From an uncultured Gemmatimonadota bacterium (GTDB taxonomy: Bacteria > Gemmatimonadota > Gemmatimonadetes > Longimicrobiales > Longimicrobiaceae): DNA of 32,472 nt. This document shows positions 24,252-31,844 of this stretch, in pieces. The first letter of the stretch is position 1. Every line of letters starts with the position of its first letter. A program made the translations under genes and the position numbers. The stretch spans positions 1 through 32,472 of the forward strand of contig CADCTW010000232.1 of NCBI GenBank assembly GCA_902805735.1, in the 5' to 3' direction. The notes beneath the pieces were generated by a model. The model did no database searches, was not told the origin of the DNA, and saw only the letters and a program-made list of their open reading frames with translations.

Positions 24252-24804
24252 GGACGTAGTGTTCTGGAATGTACGCCTTGAGCTGACCGGTTTCTTCATC
24301 GTCCACCAGGATCACGTGTTCGGTTTCGAGCCGTACTACATCCTCTCCGAGCCCCAGTCGCTTACCATCCACCGGGAAAGGCTCCGACTTCGGCAAGTGG
24401 GCAACGGCCACCACGTTTGGGCTCTCCCACGCCTCCTGAAGCAGGCAGAGGCGTTTGCAGGCTTGGTGTCGGTACAGGTAGGTGTAGTAGGGATACACGA
24501 ACTTCTCCACCGCCGACTCGGTCCAAAAGACCGCGTCGTAGAGTTCGTGTAGCTTGTGCTCCTTGCCGTTCGCGCCCGTCTTCTTCGACTTCAGGTTGAT
24601 CTCCTCGATCTTCGGCCGCAGGTCGGGCCGAACCTTGTCCTTTGTGAGGCACTGGATAAGGATCTCCCCGGTGCCAGGTTCGGTTCCGCACTCCACGAGC
24701 TTGAAGTTGCTCGCGCCGATCAGCAGCCACACATCCCTGTTCCGAGTTCCATCGGCCGTTTCAGCGGCGCGGCGCAGCGTCGATGCCTCGATCGTGACCG
24801 TCAT
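24235..24804 (-). CDS. Unidentified 189-aa soluble protein
   Basis: I do not recognise the family. The product (MTVTIEASTLRRAAETADGT start, GGGAGAG six bases upstream) has no signal or membrane segment. It is rich in Lys, Tyr and Glu (KDKVRPDLRPKIEEINLKSK, FVYPYYTYLYRHQACKRLCLLQ, VRLETEHVILVDDEETGQLK), and its codons are visibly less GC-biased than those of its neighbours, which suggests transfer. It is convergent with the BTAD regulator (17-bp overlap) and divergent from the sigma-factor gene, sharing a 256-bp upstream region with it. A longer frame to 24951 exists but lacks a ribosome-binding site. Confidence 0.65.
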   Translation of the reverse strand: MTVTIEASTLRRAAETADGTRNRDVWLLIGASNFKLVECGTEPGTGEILIQCLTKDKVRPDLRPKIEEINLKSKKTGANGKEHKLHELYDAVFWTESAVEKFVYPYYTYLYRHQACKRLCLLQEAWESPNVVAVAHLPKSEPFPVDGKRLGLGEDVVRLETEHVILVDDEETGQLKAYIPEHYVLKFLR

Positions 24805-25060
24805 ATTCTCTCCCAAACGGGTGAAGGCGGGGCAGCCCGGTCTGGCCGAGTCCGGGCTGGTTCGTGTGCCTGCATAGTACAGGGGCGGCCTCAACCTGGA
24901 ATGCCTGCCGCTATCAATCGCGTCTGCTGGGGCGGCGGAGGCGTCCGGCATGGCTCAGTGGAGCGGCTGGGGGGACGGCGCACAGCGGCCGCCGCCCCTC
25001 CATTGTGACCCCGCGGGCCGCAGCCTACCTTGTGTTCCTACCTTCAACGTGCCCGCCTTT
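24805..25060. other. Divergent intergenic region before the sigma-factor gene
   Basis: The 256 bases between two divergent starts must hold both promoters. On the - strand TACTAT is a plausible -10 hexamer about 75 bases before the 189-aa protein start, with only a weak -35 (TTCCAG) 16 bases further up. No promoter for the sigma gene stood out, which would be consistent with use of an alternative sigma factor, possibly its own. Confidence 0.35.
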
Positions 25061-25852
25061 ATGTCTGGACCGCTGTCAGAACGAGCCGATTTAGAAGCCG
25101 CTGTCACGGAGCACGCCGCCTGGATCAGCCAGAGCGCGGCGCACGTGGCGCGCAGGCATGGGCTCCGTCCGGACGACGCCGAGGAGTTCGGCTCGTGGGT
25201 GCGCGCCCGCATCGTGGCGCGCGACTATGAAGTCCTGCGGAAGTTCCGCGGGGACAGCTCGCTCAGGACCTATCTCGCGGTGGTGGTGGCCACCTTTTTC
25301 CGCGACTTCCGCGCGGAGCGCTGGGGACGGTGGCGCCCGTCCGCGGCCGCCCAGCGGATCGGCCCTCCCGCGCCGAGCCTGGAGAGCCTGGTGTGCCGCT
25401 ATGGCTACACCCTCGCCGCGGCCGGAGAGCTCCTCCGCACCCGCGGCGAGACGGCGATGACGGACGCGCAGCTTGGCCGCCTCCTGGGGCGGCTGCCCAA
25501 CCGGCCGCCGCTGCGGCCGGTGCAGGTGGGGAGCGCCGTGCTGGATCAGACCTCCGCCCCGCAGGCGGCGGACGCGGGGGTCAGGGCCGCGGAATCCGAG
25601 CGGGAGCGTGGCCGGATTTACGAGCTCCTTGCCCGCAGCCTGGAGGGGCTCTCCCCGGAGGACCGCGCGATGGTGAGGATGTATTTCTGGGAGGGGATGA
25701 CGATCGCGGCGATTGCCGTGAGTCTGGGGTGCGATGCAAAGCCGCTCTACCGGCGCATGGATCGCGTGAAGGCGCGGCTGCGGACGCAGCTCGAATCCGC
25801 GGGGCTCGGGGGCGCCGAGGTACGCGGAATGCTGGGGGAGGGGGTCGAATGA
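25061..25852 (+). CDS. RNA polymerase sigma factor, sigma-70 family (ECF-like)
   Basis: The 263-residue protein has region 2 near residues 20-105 (DDAEEFGSWVRARIVARDYE, FRGDSSLRTYLAVVVATFFRDFRAERWGRW) and region 4 near 205-255 (GLSPEDRAMVRMYFWEGMTIAAIAVSLGC, a helix-turn-helix, then LYRRMDRVKARLRTQL). The roughly 95 residues between them are longer than in a minimal ECF factor. ATG at 25061 was chosen because it starts the conserved-looking sequence. The ribosome-binding site is weak. The stop codon TGA overlaps an ATG in the next frame, and the putative anti-sigma gene follows. It probably directs transcription of a small regulon under control of its neighbours. Confidence 0.88.
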   Translation: MSGPLSERADLEAAVTEHAAWISQSAAHVARRHGLRPDDAEEFGSWVRARIVARDYEVLRKFRGDSSLRTYLAVVVATFFRDFRAERWGRWRPSAAAQRIGPPAPSLESLVCRYGYTLAAAGELLRTRGETAMTDAQLGRLLGRLPNRPPLRPVQVGSAVLDQTSAPQAADAGVRAAESERERGRIYELLARSLEGLSPEDRAMVRMYFWEGMTIAAIAVSLGCDAKPLYRRMDRVKARLRTQLESAGLGGAEVRGMLGEGVE

Positions 25853-25912
25853 TCGGCGGAAATGGGGAGAACCGGCGGACCGGTCCATCCATAGCAGGTG
25901 ACCCGCATCCGC

Positions 25913-25919
25913 AAGGAGG
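25913..25919 (+). promoter_or_regulatory. Ribosome-binding site that decides the anti-sigma start
   Basis: AAGGAGG is a near-perfect Shine-Dalgarno sequence 7 bases before GTG at 25927. It favours that start over the in-frame ATG at 25849, which overlaps the sigma-factor stop and would add 26 residues of low-complexity sequence. Confidence 0.7.
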
Positions 25920-25926
25920 GCACCCG

Positions 25927-26733
25927 GTGTCCACGCCTGATCTGGATCTCGAAACGATCGCCGCACTTCTCGACGGTCGGCTGAAGGGCGCGGAGCGCGA
26001 CCGCGCCCTCGCGGCTGTCGCGGATTCCGAGGAATGGTCCGCCCTCTTCGCCGATGCCGCGTCGATGGTGAACGAGGAGCAGGCGGAGCGCGAGGTACCC
26101 ATCGTCTCGCTGCACGGCCGACGGTGGAGCCGCCGCGCCAGCGTGGTCGCGCTCGCGGCCACCGTCGCAGGTCTCGCGCTCATCCCCGCGCTGGCGGGCC
26201 GTCGCGGGAGCGACTCGCCCACCGAGCTGCTGAGCGACGCCCGTGGCGGGCTGCCGGTGGGTTGGGAGCAGCGCCCGTGGAGCAGCGTGCGCTCCAGCGG
26301 CGACGTGCTGGCCCCCGAGGCCCGCGCAGTCCGCGTGGGAATCCTGGTCGCCGAGCTGCGGGTGGCCGCTGCCGACGGCGACACGGCGGTTCGCGCCCTG
26401 GCCGAGCAGGCGGCGGGGTTGATCGACGGTGCCCCGGCGGGTGGCCCCGCCGCGTCGTTGTTCCGCGCGATCGAAGACGAGAGCGAAATCGAACGCGCGC
26501 GCGCGGAGGCCGCCCAACTCCTCGGTGAAGAGGGTGTGGCCCTGGGCGAATGGCTCGGCGCCGCACGCATCGCCGCCGCGCGCCAGGACGAGAAGTTCTT
26601 TGCCGCCAGCCGCGACATCCTCGCCCGTACGCCGAAGACGGGTGCGTGGCAGCGGGTGCGCGAGAGTACCGGGCCGCCCCCGCGCTGGCCGATACTCCGG
26701 CAGGCTCTGGACGAAGCGACTGCCGGGTACTGA
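25927..26733 (+). CDS. Putative membrane-anchored anti-sigma factor
   Basis: The 268-residue protein follows the sigma gene by 74 bp. Residues 1-50 (LETIAALLDGRLKGAERDRA, ALFADAASMVNEEQ) match the helical pattern of anti-sigma domains of the zf-HC2 type (LAALLDGRL..eeR...), but the usual zinc-binding His/Cys residues are absent. One membrane helix follows near residues 70-90 (RRASVVALAATVAGLALIPALAG), with RRWSRR before it, so the N-terminus should be cytoplasmic. The remaining 175 residues are helical, Ala/Glu/Arg-rich and extracytoplasmic. Its function is inferred from position and pattern. It could equally be a substrate or sensor for the nearby CHAT protein. Confidence 0.65.
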   Translation: MSTPDLDLETIAALLDGRLKGAERDRALAAVADSEEWSALFADAASMVNEEQAEREVPIVSLHGRRWSRRASVVALAATVAGLALIPALAGRRGSDSPTELLSDARGGLPVGWEQRPWSSVRSSGDVLAPEARAVRVGILVAELRVAAADGDTAVRALAEQAAGLIDGAPAGGPAASLFRAIEDESEIERARAEAAQLLGEEGVALGEWLGAARIAAARQDEKFFAASRDILARTPKTGAWQRVRESTGPPPRWPILRQALDEATAGY

Positions 26734-26742
26734 GAAAGCAGT

Positions 26743-26798
26743 CTCACACAGAGACACAGAGGCACAGAGATGAAATCGTCTCTGTGCCTCTGTGTGCG
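26743..26798. repeat. Palindromic repeat, family 1, copy 6
   Basis: The left arm starts CTCACACAGAGACACAGAGG (26743-26770) and the right arm is 26778-26798. The right arm lacks one 6-base unit, so the stem has a bulge. It fills the 70-bp gap between the convergent anti-sigma gene (stop at 26733) and the unknown gene on the - strand (stop at 26804-26806), placing a hairpin at both transcript ends. Confidence 0.92.
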
Positions 26799-26803
26799 TA
26801 TCG

Positions 26804-27628
26804 TCAGGCTATGTCTGCCTTAGCAAGCATGCAGTTCACGAGCATTCCGGTGAACGACTTCGGGCCAGGCCATTCAGGGCGGTCGGGATCCCCGTTGTCG
26901 CTCTCCAGCTCTGGTTCGAGGGGGTTTGTATCGTACTCGCCGCAGGTAAGGAGAGTATAATAGGCCCCGAAGTGCGAACCGCCCTCACCCATCTTCGGTT
27001 CGCTCGTGATCTCTCCCGGGAACTGTTCGTTCTCGGGCGCGTGGAGAATCCAGAGGTTCACCGTGTTTTGTGCCCCCACGTCAGGGATCTCCGTTCCGAA
27101 TACGCCCCACCCGCGCAGCACCGCATCTAGATCGCCGTAGCTGACGTTCTTCACCCGCCAGTCCAGCACCGTTGGCATGGATTGCTTAGGGCCTCCCTCG
27201 GAAATTTTCCATCTGGCTCCCCGATTGATGATCTTGCTCCTGCCCGCATGTAACTCCATCGTGGCGGCCGTAGGCGCGGTGATCGGGTCCGCCTTTCCGT
27301 GATCCCCGCTGGGGCATCCGCTCGTCGGCTCGATGTGCTTGAGTTCGAACACACCGCTGATCATCAGGTCGGGATCACCCCATCCGGGTCCCTGAAGTAC
27401 CAGGTGCTTTCCTTCCAGAGTCGTCGAACATTGTTCCCCCTGGCTCACCCAGTACAAGCAGAGGGGGTGCTTAGGAATGTCCCCACAGTCATGCTGACGA
27501 TGCCCGGCGTGAGCACCGGTCTCAGGCATGAGAACGTGCACACGCTTGTTCGCCGGATCGGGAACGAAGAGGCAGAGCCCGGCGAACCGGATTCGGAGGT
27601 CCACCTTCGTGTCGGGTGATTCCATCAT
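26804..27628 (-). CDS. Unknown protein encoded downstream of TPR-CHAT
   Basis: I do not recognise this 274-residue family. The N-terminus (VDLRIRFAGLCLFVPDPANK, then VHVLMPETGAH) suggests a buried strand pair, and the rest mixes short strands and loops with cysteines near residues 18, 47, 56, 71 and 104. There is no signal peptide. ATG at 27628 has GGAG five bases upstream and begins 23 bp after the stop of the CHAT gene. A GTG at 27655 overlapping that stop is an alternative. Codon use is less GC-biased than that of its neighbours. Its fixed position after the protease-like gene makes it a candidate partner or substrate, which is inference from context. Confidence 0.7.
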   Translation of the reverse strand: MMESPDTKVDLRIRFAGLCLFVPDPANKRVHVLMPETGAHAGHRQHDCGDIPKHPLCLYWVSQGEQCSTTLEGKHLVLQGPGWGDPDLMISGVFELKHIEPTSGCPSGDHGKADPITAPTAATMELHAGRSKIINRGARWKISEGGPKQSMPTVLDWRVKNVSYGDLDAVLRGWGVFGTEIPDVGAQNTVNLWILHAPENEQFPGEITSEPKMGEGGSHFGAYYTLLTCGEYDTNPLEPELESDNGDPDRPEWPGPKSFTGMLVNCMLAKADIA

Positions 27629-27651
27629 CGTATCTCCATTCAAGTGGTGAA

Positions 27652-30600
27652 TCACGATCCTGCATAGACGAACCCTGCCCAGGCGGAAGGGGCGCGGAGC
27701 CGCGGGTCAGGCGAGCGGATGAGCGCGATCTGCGCCGTGCGCAGTGCGGTCGATGGGTCGCCCGATGCGCGGTATGCGGCGTGGAACTCCCTCATCAGCA
27801 TCCGCGTGGCGCGGTCGTCCACCCGCCACAGGCTCGCTACTACGCCCTCCGCGCCTCCGTCGAGGAGGGCACCGGCAAACCCGGCGAATCCTCCCATCCG
27901 TCCGCGTCCCGAGCCCACCGTGTGGCACGAGGAGAGGACGACGAGCCGCACCTCCCGCAGACCCGCGGCCCCGAACTCCGCCGCGCTGAGCCGCCCTTCC
28001 GCGCCGTCTTTACCGGGAGCAAGGACGAGCCACGACCGGCCGGGCGATGCCGCGTCCCACACCGCGTGCCCCGCGAAGTGGATCACCCGCGCCGAGCGTG
28101 CGGCGGCGAGGAAGGCGCCCCGCGTCGCCTCCAGGCCGGAGAGCACTTCCTGGTCGGGGTACTCACGCGCAACCTCCTCCACTTCGGCGCGCGCTCCGGG
28201 AAGCCGAGCTAGGCCGGAATTCCGGGTCCCGTCGAACGCCGGGTCGGCCACCAGCAGCGCACGCCCAGGCCTCTCCGGCGCGGGGGGAAGCGCCGCGTCC
28301 GCGAGCGAAGCGGCCCGGCGCATTGGGTTAAGTTCAACCCATCGTCTCCCCCTCCGCGTGGGGAGCGCGGCGAAGGGAACCGCCGCGAGCTCGCCGTCCG
28401 TGATCACCGCAACCTCTCCGCCGCGAGGGTCGATCCACGGTTCGATCGGGTGCAGGAGCCAGCGCGACAGCCGCTCAATCTCCCGGTCCGCTAGCGGAGC
28501 GGCTCCACGCTCAAGCGCCCACCGCAATCGTTCGATCGACCTGGCAAGCTCCCCCCGCGAGACCACCTGTCGGTGCATCCGCGCAGTACCGCGGCTCACC
28601 ACCCAGGTGAGAATCGTGTCGCCGGACACCGCGTAGACGACTGCTTGGCCACGCACGCCCAGATCGGCCGCGGTGGCGGGAGGCCGCGCCTGCCCGAAGG
28701 CGGTCCTCCCGCGCTCCAGGGCGAGCAGCGCTCCCACAGTGTCGCCACCTCCCAGCCGCAGGGCGACCGCACGGTCGAACACGGGACGCGCGGCATCGAG
28801 GAGCGAGGTGGCCAGGGCACCATTGCGTGTTCCGCGACCCAGTGCCGCGATCGCCGCGGTAGCTCGCTCCAGGTCCGCCGCGCCGCGCGCGTCCCCGATG
28901 GCGAGCCGTGCTTCGCCGCGGGCCACCAGCAGCGGCAGCGCCCGGAGTGGGTTGCGTAGCGCGGCGAAGAAGTTGAACGCCGAGTCCAACGCCGCTGAGG
29001 CCCGCAGCGGGTCCGCATGCAATTCGGTGAACGCACGGGTGAGCTGCCGGTCGGCGCTCAGCCAGTCGTGAACGTGCCCACGGGGGGCCCGGGCGAGCAC
29101 CGACGCCCCTGCGGAAGTCTCGTTACGGGCCAGCTCGCCCCGCCCTGCGGCCATAGCTACGCGCGCCCTCACCAGGTGCGCTTCCGCCAGGTAGTTGGGA
29201 TCGCCGATCCGCGAGGCCACCCGCACACCTTCCCAGCCGAGGCGCAGCGCGGCGTACGGCATTCCATCTTCTGCCGCGCGCAGTGACACCGCCGCGAGCA
29301 CGTTGTGAAGCCGGACTGAGCCGCGGTATGGGCGTAGCGTGGCGAGCGCGCGCCGCGCCTCGGTGTAAACCTCCTCAGCATCACCCAGCGCGAACGCGGC
29401 GTCGACCGCCAGCGCCTGCGCCGCGCCCGCGTACTCTCGCTCGCCGGCTCGGGCGAGGAGCCGCTCGGCAATCTGGGCCCAGTTCTGCGCGGACTCGTAG
29501 CGGCCCGTGCGCAGGTGGATGGTGGCGCGCACCCAGGCGCTCCGCCCCGCCAGCGCGGGATGCCGCAGCGTATCAATCTCCGCTGCGCGCGCATCCAGCT
29601 CGCGCTCACTGGCTTCGTACCGCCCCTGGTACGCCGTCGCCGCGGCGTGCAGCACGCTGGCCCACCCGTGCAGAGGCGTGTCTCCCGGCCGGAGGCGCGT
29701 CGCCGCCGCGAGCGAGTCGGCGGCCTCCTCGCGCCGGCCGGCCTCGAATGCCGTCCGTGCGTGCGCGTATGCTGCGTGCCCGCGCGCGAGCCGGAGAGTG
29801 GCGTCCGAGTTCCCTGCAGCGAGCCCGATCATCCGCACCGCGTCGGAAAGCGAGGCGTCGCCGGCGGCCGCGCGAAGCACCCGTGCGGCCGAGTCGGCCT
29901 GGGCGAGCGCGCGCCGGGCGAGGGCGGAGTCGCCCCGAACCGTCGCCGCGCCCCACTGTCCCAGCAGGCGATCCCATCCGAGCTCCCGAAGCTCCCGGCG
30001 ATCGGGGCCCGGCGGCCGGTGCGGTGGACGAACGCGCTCCCGGCGTGCGAGCCGGGCCCAGCCAGCATCGTCCCGGGCTGACGGTGCCGCGGCAGCCGCA
30101 CTCCATGCGCCGGACGCCGCATCCGCGAGACCCAGTCGGTCGGCCGCAAGCGCGGCGTTGAATCGGGGTGCGGGGTCATCCGGCGCCAGGCGGAGCGCCT
30201 CTTCGGCGGCGTCTAGCGCCTCGAACTGGTCGCGCGCGCTCCCGGTGCGCTCTGCGCGAGTCAGGAGCGCCGCAGCCAGGTCACCAAGGATTGGCGCCGG
30301 GCTGGCGGAGAGCCGCGAAGCCGTCCGTAAGGATTGGATGGACCGGTCGAGCGGAATTCCCCCCCGCCCCCAGATGAGGTCAACCAGGGCGGACGCGTGG
30401 AGGGCATCGGCGCGCGCCGAGTCCGCCAGCGCCATGCTTGCCTGCCGCGCGATCAGCAGGACGCGCGGCGGCGCGGGTGCGGCGGTGCAGCCGGACCCGG
30501 CACAGGGGCGGGTGGCGATGGAAAGGCGTGGCCCACCCGGTGGGTCACCGGCGACGGCAGCGCCCAGATCGGAGGCGAGATTGGGCGTCGTCCCCTCCGC

Positions 30601-30753
30601 GCACTCCCGCGGGGCGAGCGCGATGCAGGCGACGAAAGCGAGACCGGCGGCGCGCGGAAGCACGGGTTCGTACGGGGGAAGCGCGGCAGGGCGACAGGGC
30701 AAGGAGAGCAGCGGGAAAGTGATGGCACAACGATAGGGGCCATCTCTGGACAC
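27652..30753 (-). CDS. TPR-CHAT protein (caspase-like protease fold)
   Basis: CHAT domains are caspase/separase-like cysteine proteases. The 1033-residue protein has a long N-terminal array of TPR-like helices (about residues 105-690) and a C-terminal CHAT domain (about 730-1033). The catalytic pair is intact: His896 in VIHFAGHAVWD and Cys943 in VVLSSCHTVG. GFAGALLDGGAEGVVASLWRVDD and SAWAGFVYAGS are the usual closing motifs. Residues 35-55 (AAGLAFVACIALAPREC) are hydrophobic, so export or membrane anchoring is possible. The exact start is uncertain: ATG at 30753 is used, but a GTG about 30 codons later would give a cleaner signal-like start. It is followed by the unknown gene and converges on the sigma/anti-sigma pair. 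Confidence 0.9.
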   Translation of the reverse strand: MSRDGPYRCAITFPLLSLPCRPAALPPYEPVLPRAAGLAFVACIALAPRECAEGTTPNLASDLGAAVAGDPPGGPRLSIATRPCAGSGCTAAPAPPRVLLIARQASMALADSARADALHASALVDLIWGRGGIPLDRSIQSLRTASRLSASPAPILGDLAAALLTRAERTGSARDQFEALDAAEEALRLAPDDPAPRFNAALAADRLGLADAASGAWSAAAAAPSARDDAGWARLARRERVRPPHRPPGPDRRELRELGWDRLLGQWGAATVRGDSALARRALAQADSAARVLRAAAGDASLSDAVRMIGLAAGNSDATLRLARGHAAYAHARTAFEAGRREEAADSLAAATRLRPGDTPLHGWASVLHAAATAYQGRYEASERELDARAAEIDTLRHPALAGRSAWVRATIHLRTGRYESAQNWAQIAERLLARAGEREYAGAAQALAVDAAFALGDAEEVYTEARRALATLRPYRGSVRLHNVLAAVSLRAAEDGMPYAALRLGWEGVRVASRIGDPNYLAEAHLVRARVAMAAGRGELARNETSAGASVLARAPRGHVHDWLSADRQLTRAFTELHADPLRASAALDSAFNFFAALRNPLRALPLLVARGEARLAIGDARGAADLERATAAIAALGRGTRNGALATSLLDAARPVFDRAVALRLGGGDTVGALLALERGRTAFGQARPPATAADLGVRGQAVVYAVSGDTILTWVVSRGTARMHRQVVSRGELARSIERLRWALERGAAPLADREIERLSRWLLHPIEPWIDPRGGEVAVITDGELAAVPFAALPTRRGRRWVELNPMRRAASLADAALPPAPERPGRALLVADPAFDGTRNSGLARLPGARAEVEEVAREYPDQEVLSGLEATRGAFLAAARSARVIHFAGHAVWDAASPGRSWLVLAPGKDGAEGRLSAAEFGAAGLREVRLVVLSSCHTVGSGRGRMGGFAGFAGALLDGGAEGVVASLWRVDDRATRMLMREFHAAYRASGDPSTALRTAQIALIRSPDPRLRAPSAWAGFVYAGS

Positions 30754-30911
30754 TGCATCCGCAACGTGACGCGTTGTGGTCTGCGGCGCAAGAGCTTCCA
30801 GTACACGAGCGTAGAGCCCCGCTATCGTGTGCCGCGAAGCGGATTCGGTCCACGGATTGCCAGAGCCCGCCCGATCGCGATCGCCCTTAACGACGACACC
30901 CGGACATCCGC

Positions 30912-31802
30912 ATGAGCTACCGGCTGGAGGACCTGCTGGAACTGCTGGACCTCGAGGAGATCGAGGAGAACATCTACCGCGGGAAGAACCGCGACGTCGT
31001 GGGCTCGGGCCGCGTGTTCGGGGGGCAGGTGCTGGGGCAGGCGCTGGTGGCGGCGGGGAGGACGGTGGGGGACGACCGGGTGGCGCACTCGCTGCACGGC
31101 TACTTCATCCTGCCGGGCGACATCGGCGCGCCCATCGTGTACCTGGTGGACCGGCTGCGCGACGGGAAGAGCTTCACCACGCGGCACGTGACGGCGGTGC
31201 AGCACGGGCGGGCCATCTTCAACATGGCCGCCTCCTTCCAGGTGGCCGAGCCCGGGATCGAGCACCAAGTCGCGATGCCGGAGGTGCCGGACCCGGAGGG
31301 CCTCACCCGCGAGCTGGACCTGGTGCGCGCCGTGGCGGACCGCATCCCCGAGCCGCTGCGCACCATCTACACGCAGGAGCGGCCCATCGACTTCCGCCCG
31401 GTGGAGCCGGTGGACCCCTTCCGCCCCACGCCGCGCGATCCCGCCAAGAACGTGTGGTTCCGCGCCGTGGGCGAGATGCCCGCCGACACGCTGCGCCACC
31501 AGGCCGTGCTCGCGTACGCCTCTGACTACGGCTTGCTGGGCACGGCGCTCCTCCCGCACGGCCTCACCTTCCAGCGCCCCGAGCTGCAGGCGGCCACGCT
31601 GGACCACTCCCTCTGGTTCCACCGCCCCTTCCGCGCCGACGAGTGGCTCCTCTTCTCCACCGACAGCCCTGTCGCGGCCGGCGCGCGCGGCTTCACCCGC
31701 GGCAGCCTCTACGACCGCCAGGGCCGGCTGGTGGCCTCGGTGGCGCAGGAGGGGCTGCTGAGAATGCGGGGCTCACACAGAGACACAGAGGCACAGAGGT
31801 AA
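30912..31802 (+). CDS. tesB: Acyl-CoA thioesterase II with repeat-derived C-terminus
   Basis: TesB hydrolyses acyl-CoA to free fatty acid and CoA in the cytoplasm. The 296-residue protein is a double hot-dog. The first half has NRDVVGSGRVFGGQVLGQAL and HSLHGYFILPGD, the second has the catalytic-type Asp in LAYASDYGLLG, then HSLWFHRPFRADEWLLFST, a Thr in GARGFTRGSLYDRQGRLVASVAQEGLLR and the conserved Gln in VAQEG. The family ends about there. The last nine residues (SHRDTEAQR) and the stop codon come from palindromic repeat copy 7. The start ATG is 158 bp from the divergent CHAT gene. Confidence 0.94.
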   Translation: MSYRLEDLLELLDLEEIEENIYRGKNRDVVGSGRVFGGQVLGQALVAAGRTVGDDRVAHSLHGYFILPGDIGAPIVYLVDRLRDGKSFTTRHVTAVQHGRAIFNMAASFQVAEPGIEHQVAMPEVPDPEGLTRELDLVRAVADRIPEPLRTIYTQERPIDFRPVEPVDPFRPTPRDPAKNVWFRAVGEMPADTLRHQAVLAYASDYGLLGTALLPHGLTFQRPELQAATLDHSLWFHRPFRADEWLLFSTDSPVAAGARGFTRGSLYDRQGRLVASVAQEGLLRMRGSHRDTEAQR

Positions 31803-31834
31803 GTTCATCTCTGTGCCTCTGTGTCTCTGTGTGA
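31773..31834. repeat. Palindromic repeat, family 1, copy 7
   Basis: Perfect 26-base arms (31773-31798 and 31809-31834) with a 10-base loop GTAAGTTCAT. The loop contains the TAA stop codon of tesB. The convergent decarboxylase gene ends 11 bases to the right. It may serve as a bidirectional terminator for the two genes. Confidence 0.95.
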
Positions 31835-31844
31835 CCCCCTTCCG

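Noticed and set aside
24950..25060. Longer N-terminus for the sigma factor
   Set aside because: The added 37 residues have no conserved pattern and a composition typical of intergenic GC-rich DNA. The recognisable domain starts after ATG 25061.
4846..31834. CRISPR array made of the repeated CACACAGAGACACAGAGG sequence
   Set aside because: Copies are isolated, kilobases apart and palindromic, without regular spacers, and no cas genes are present.
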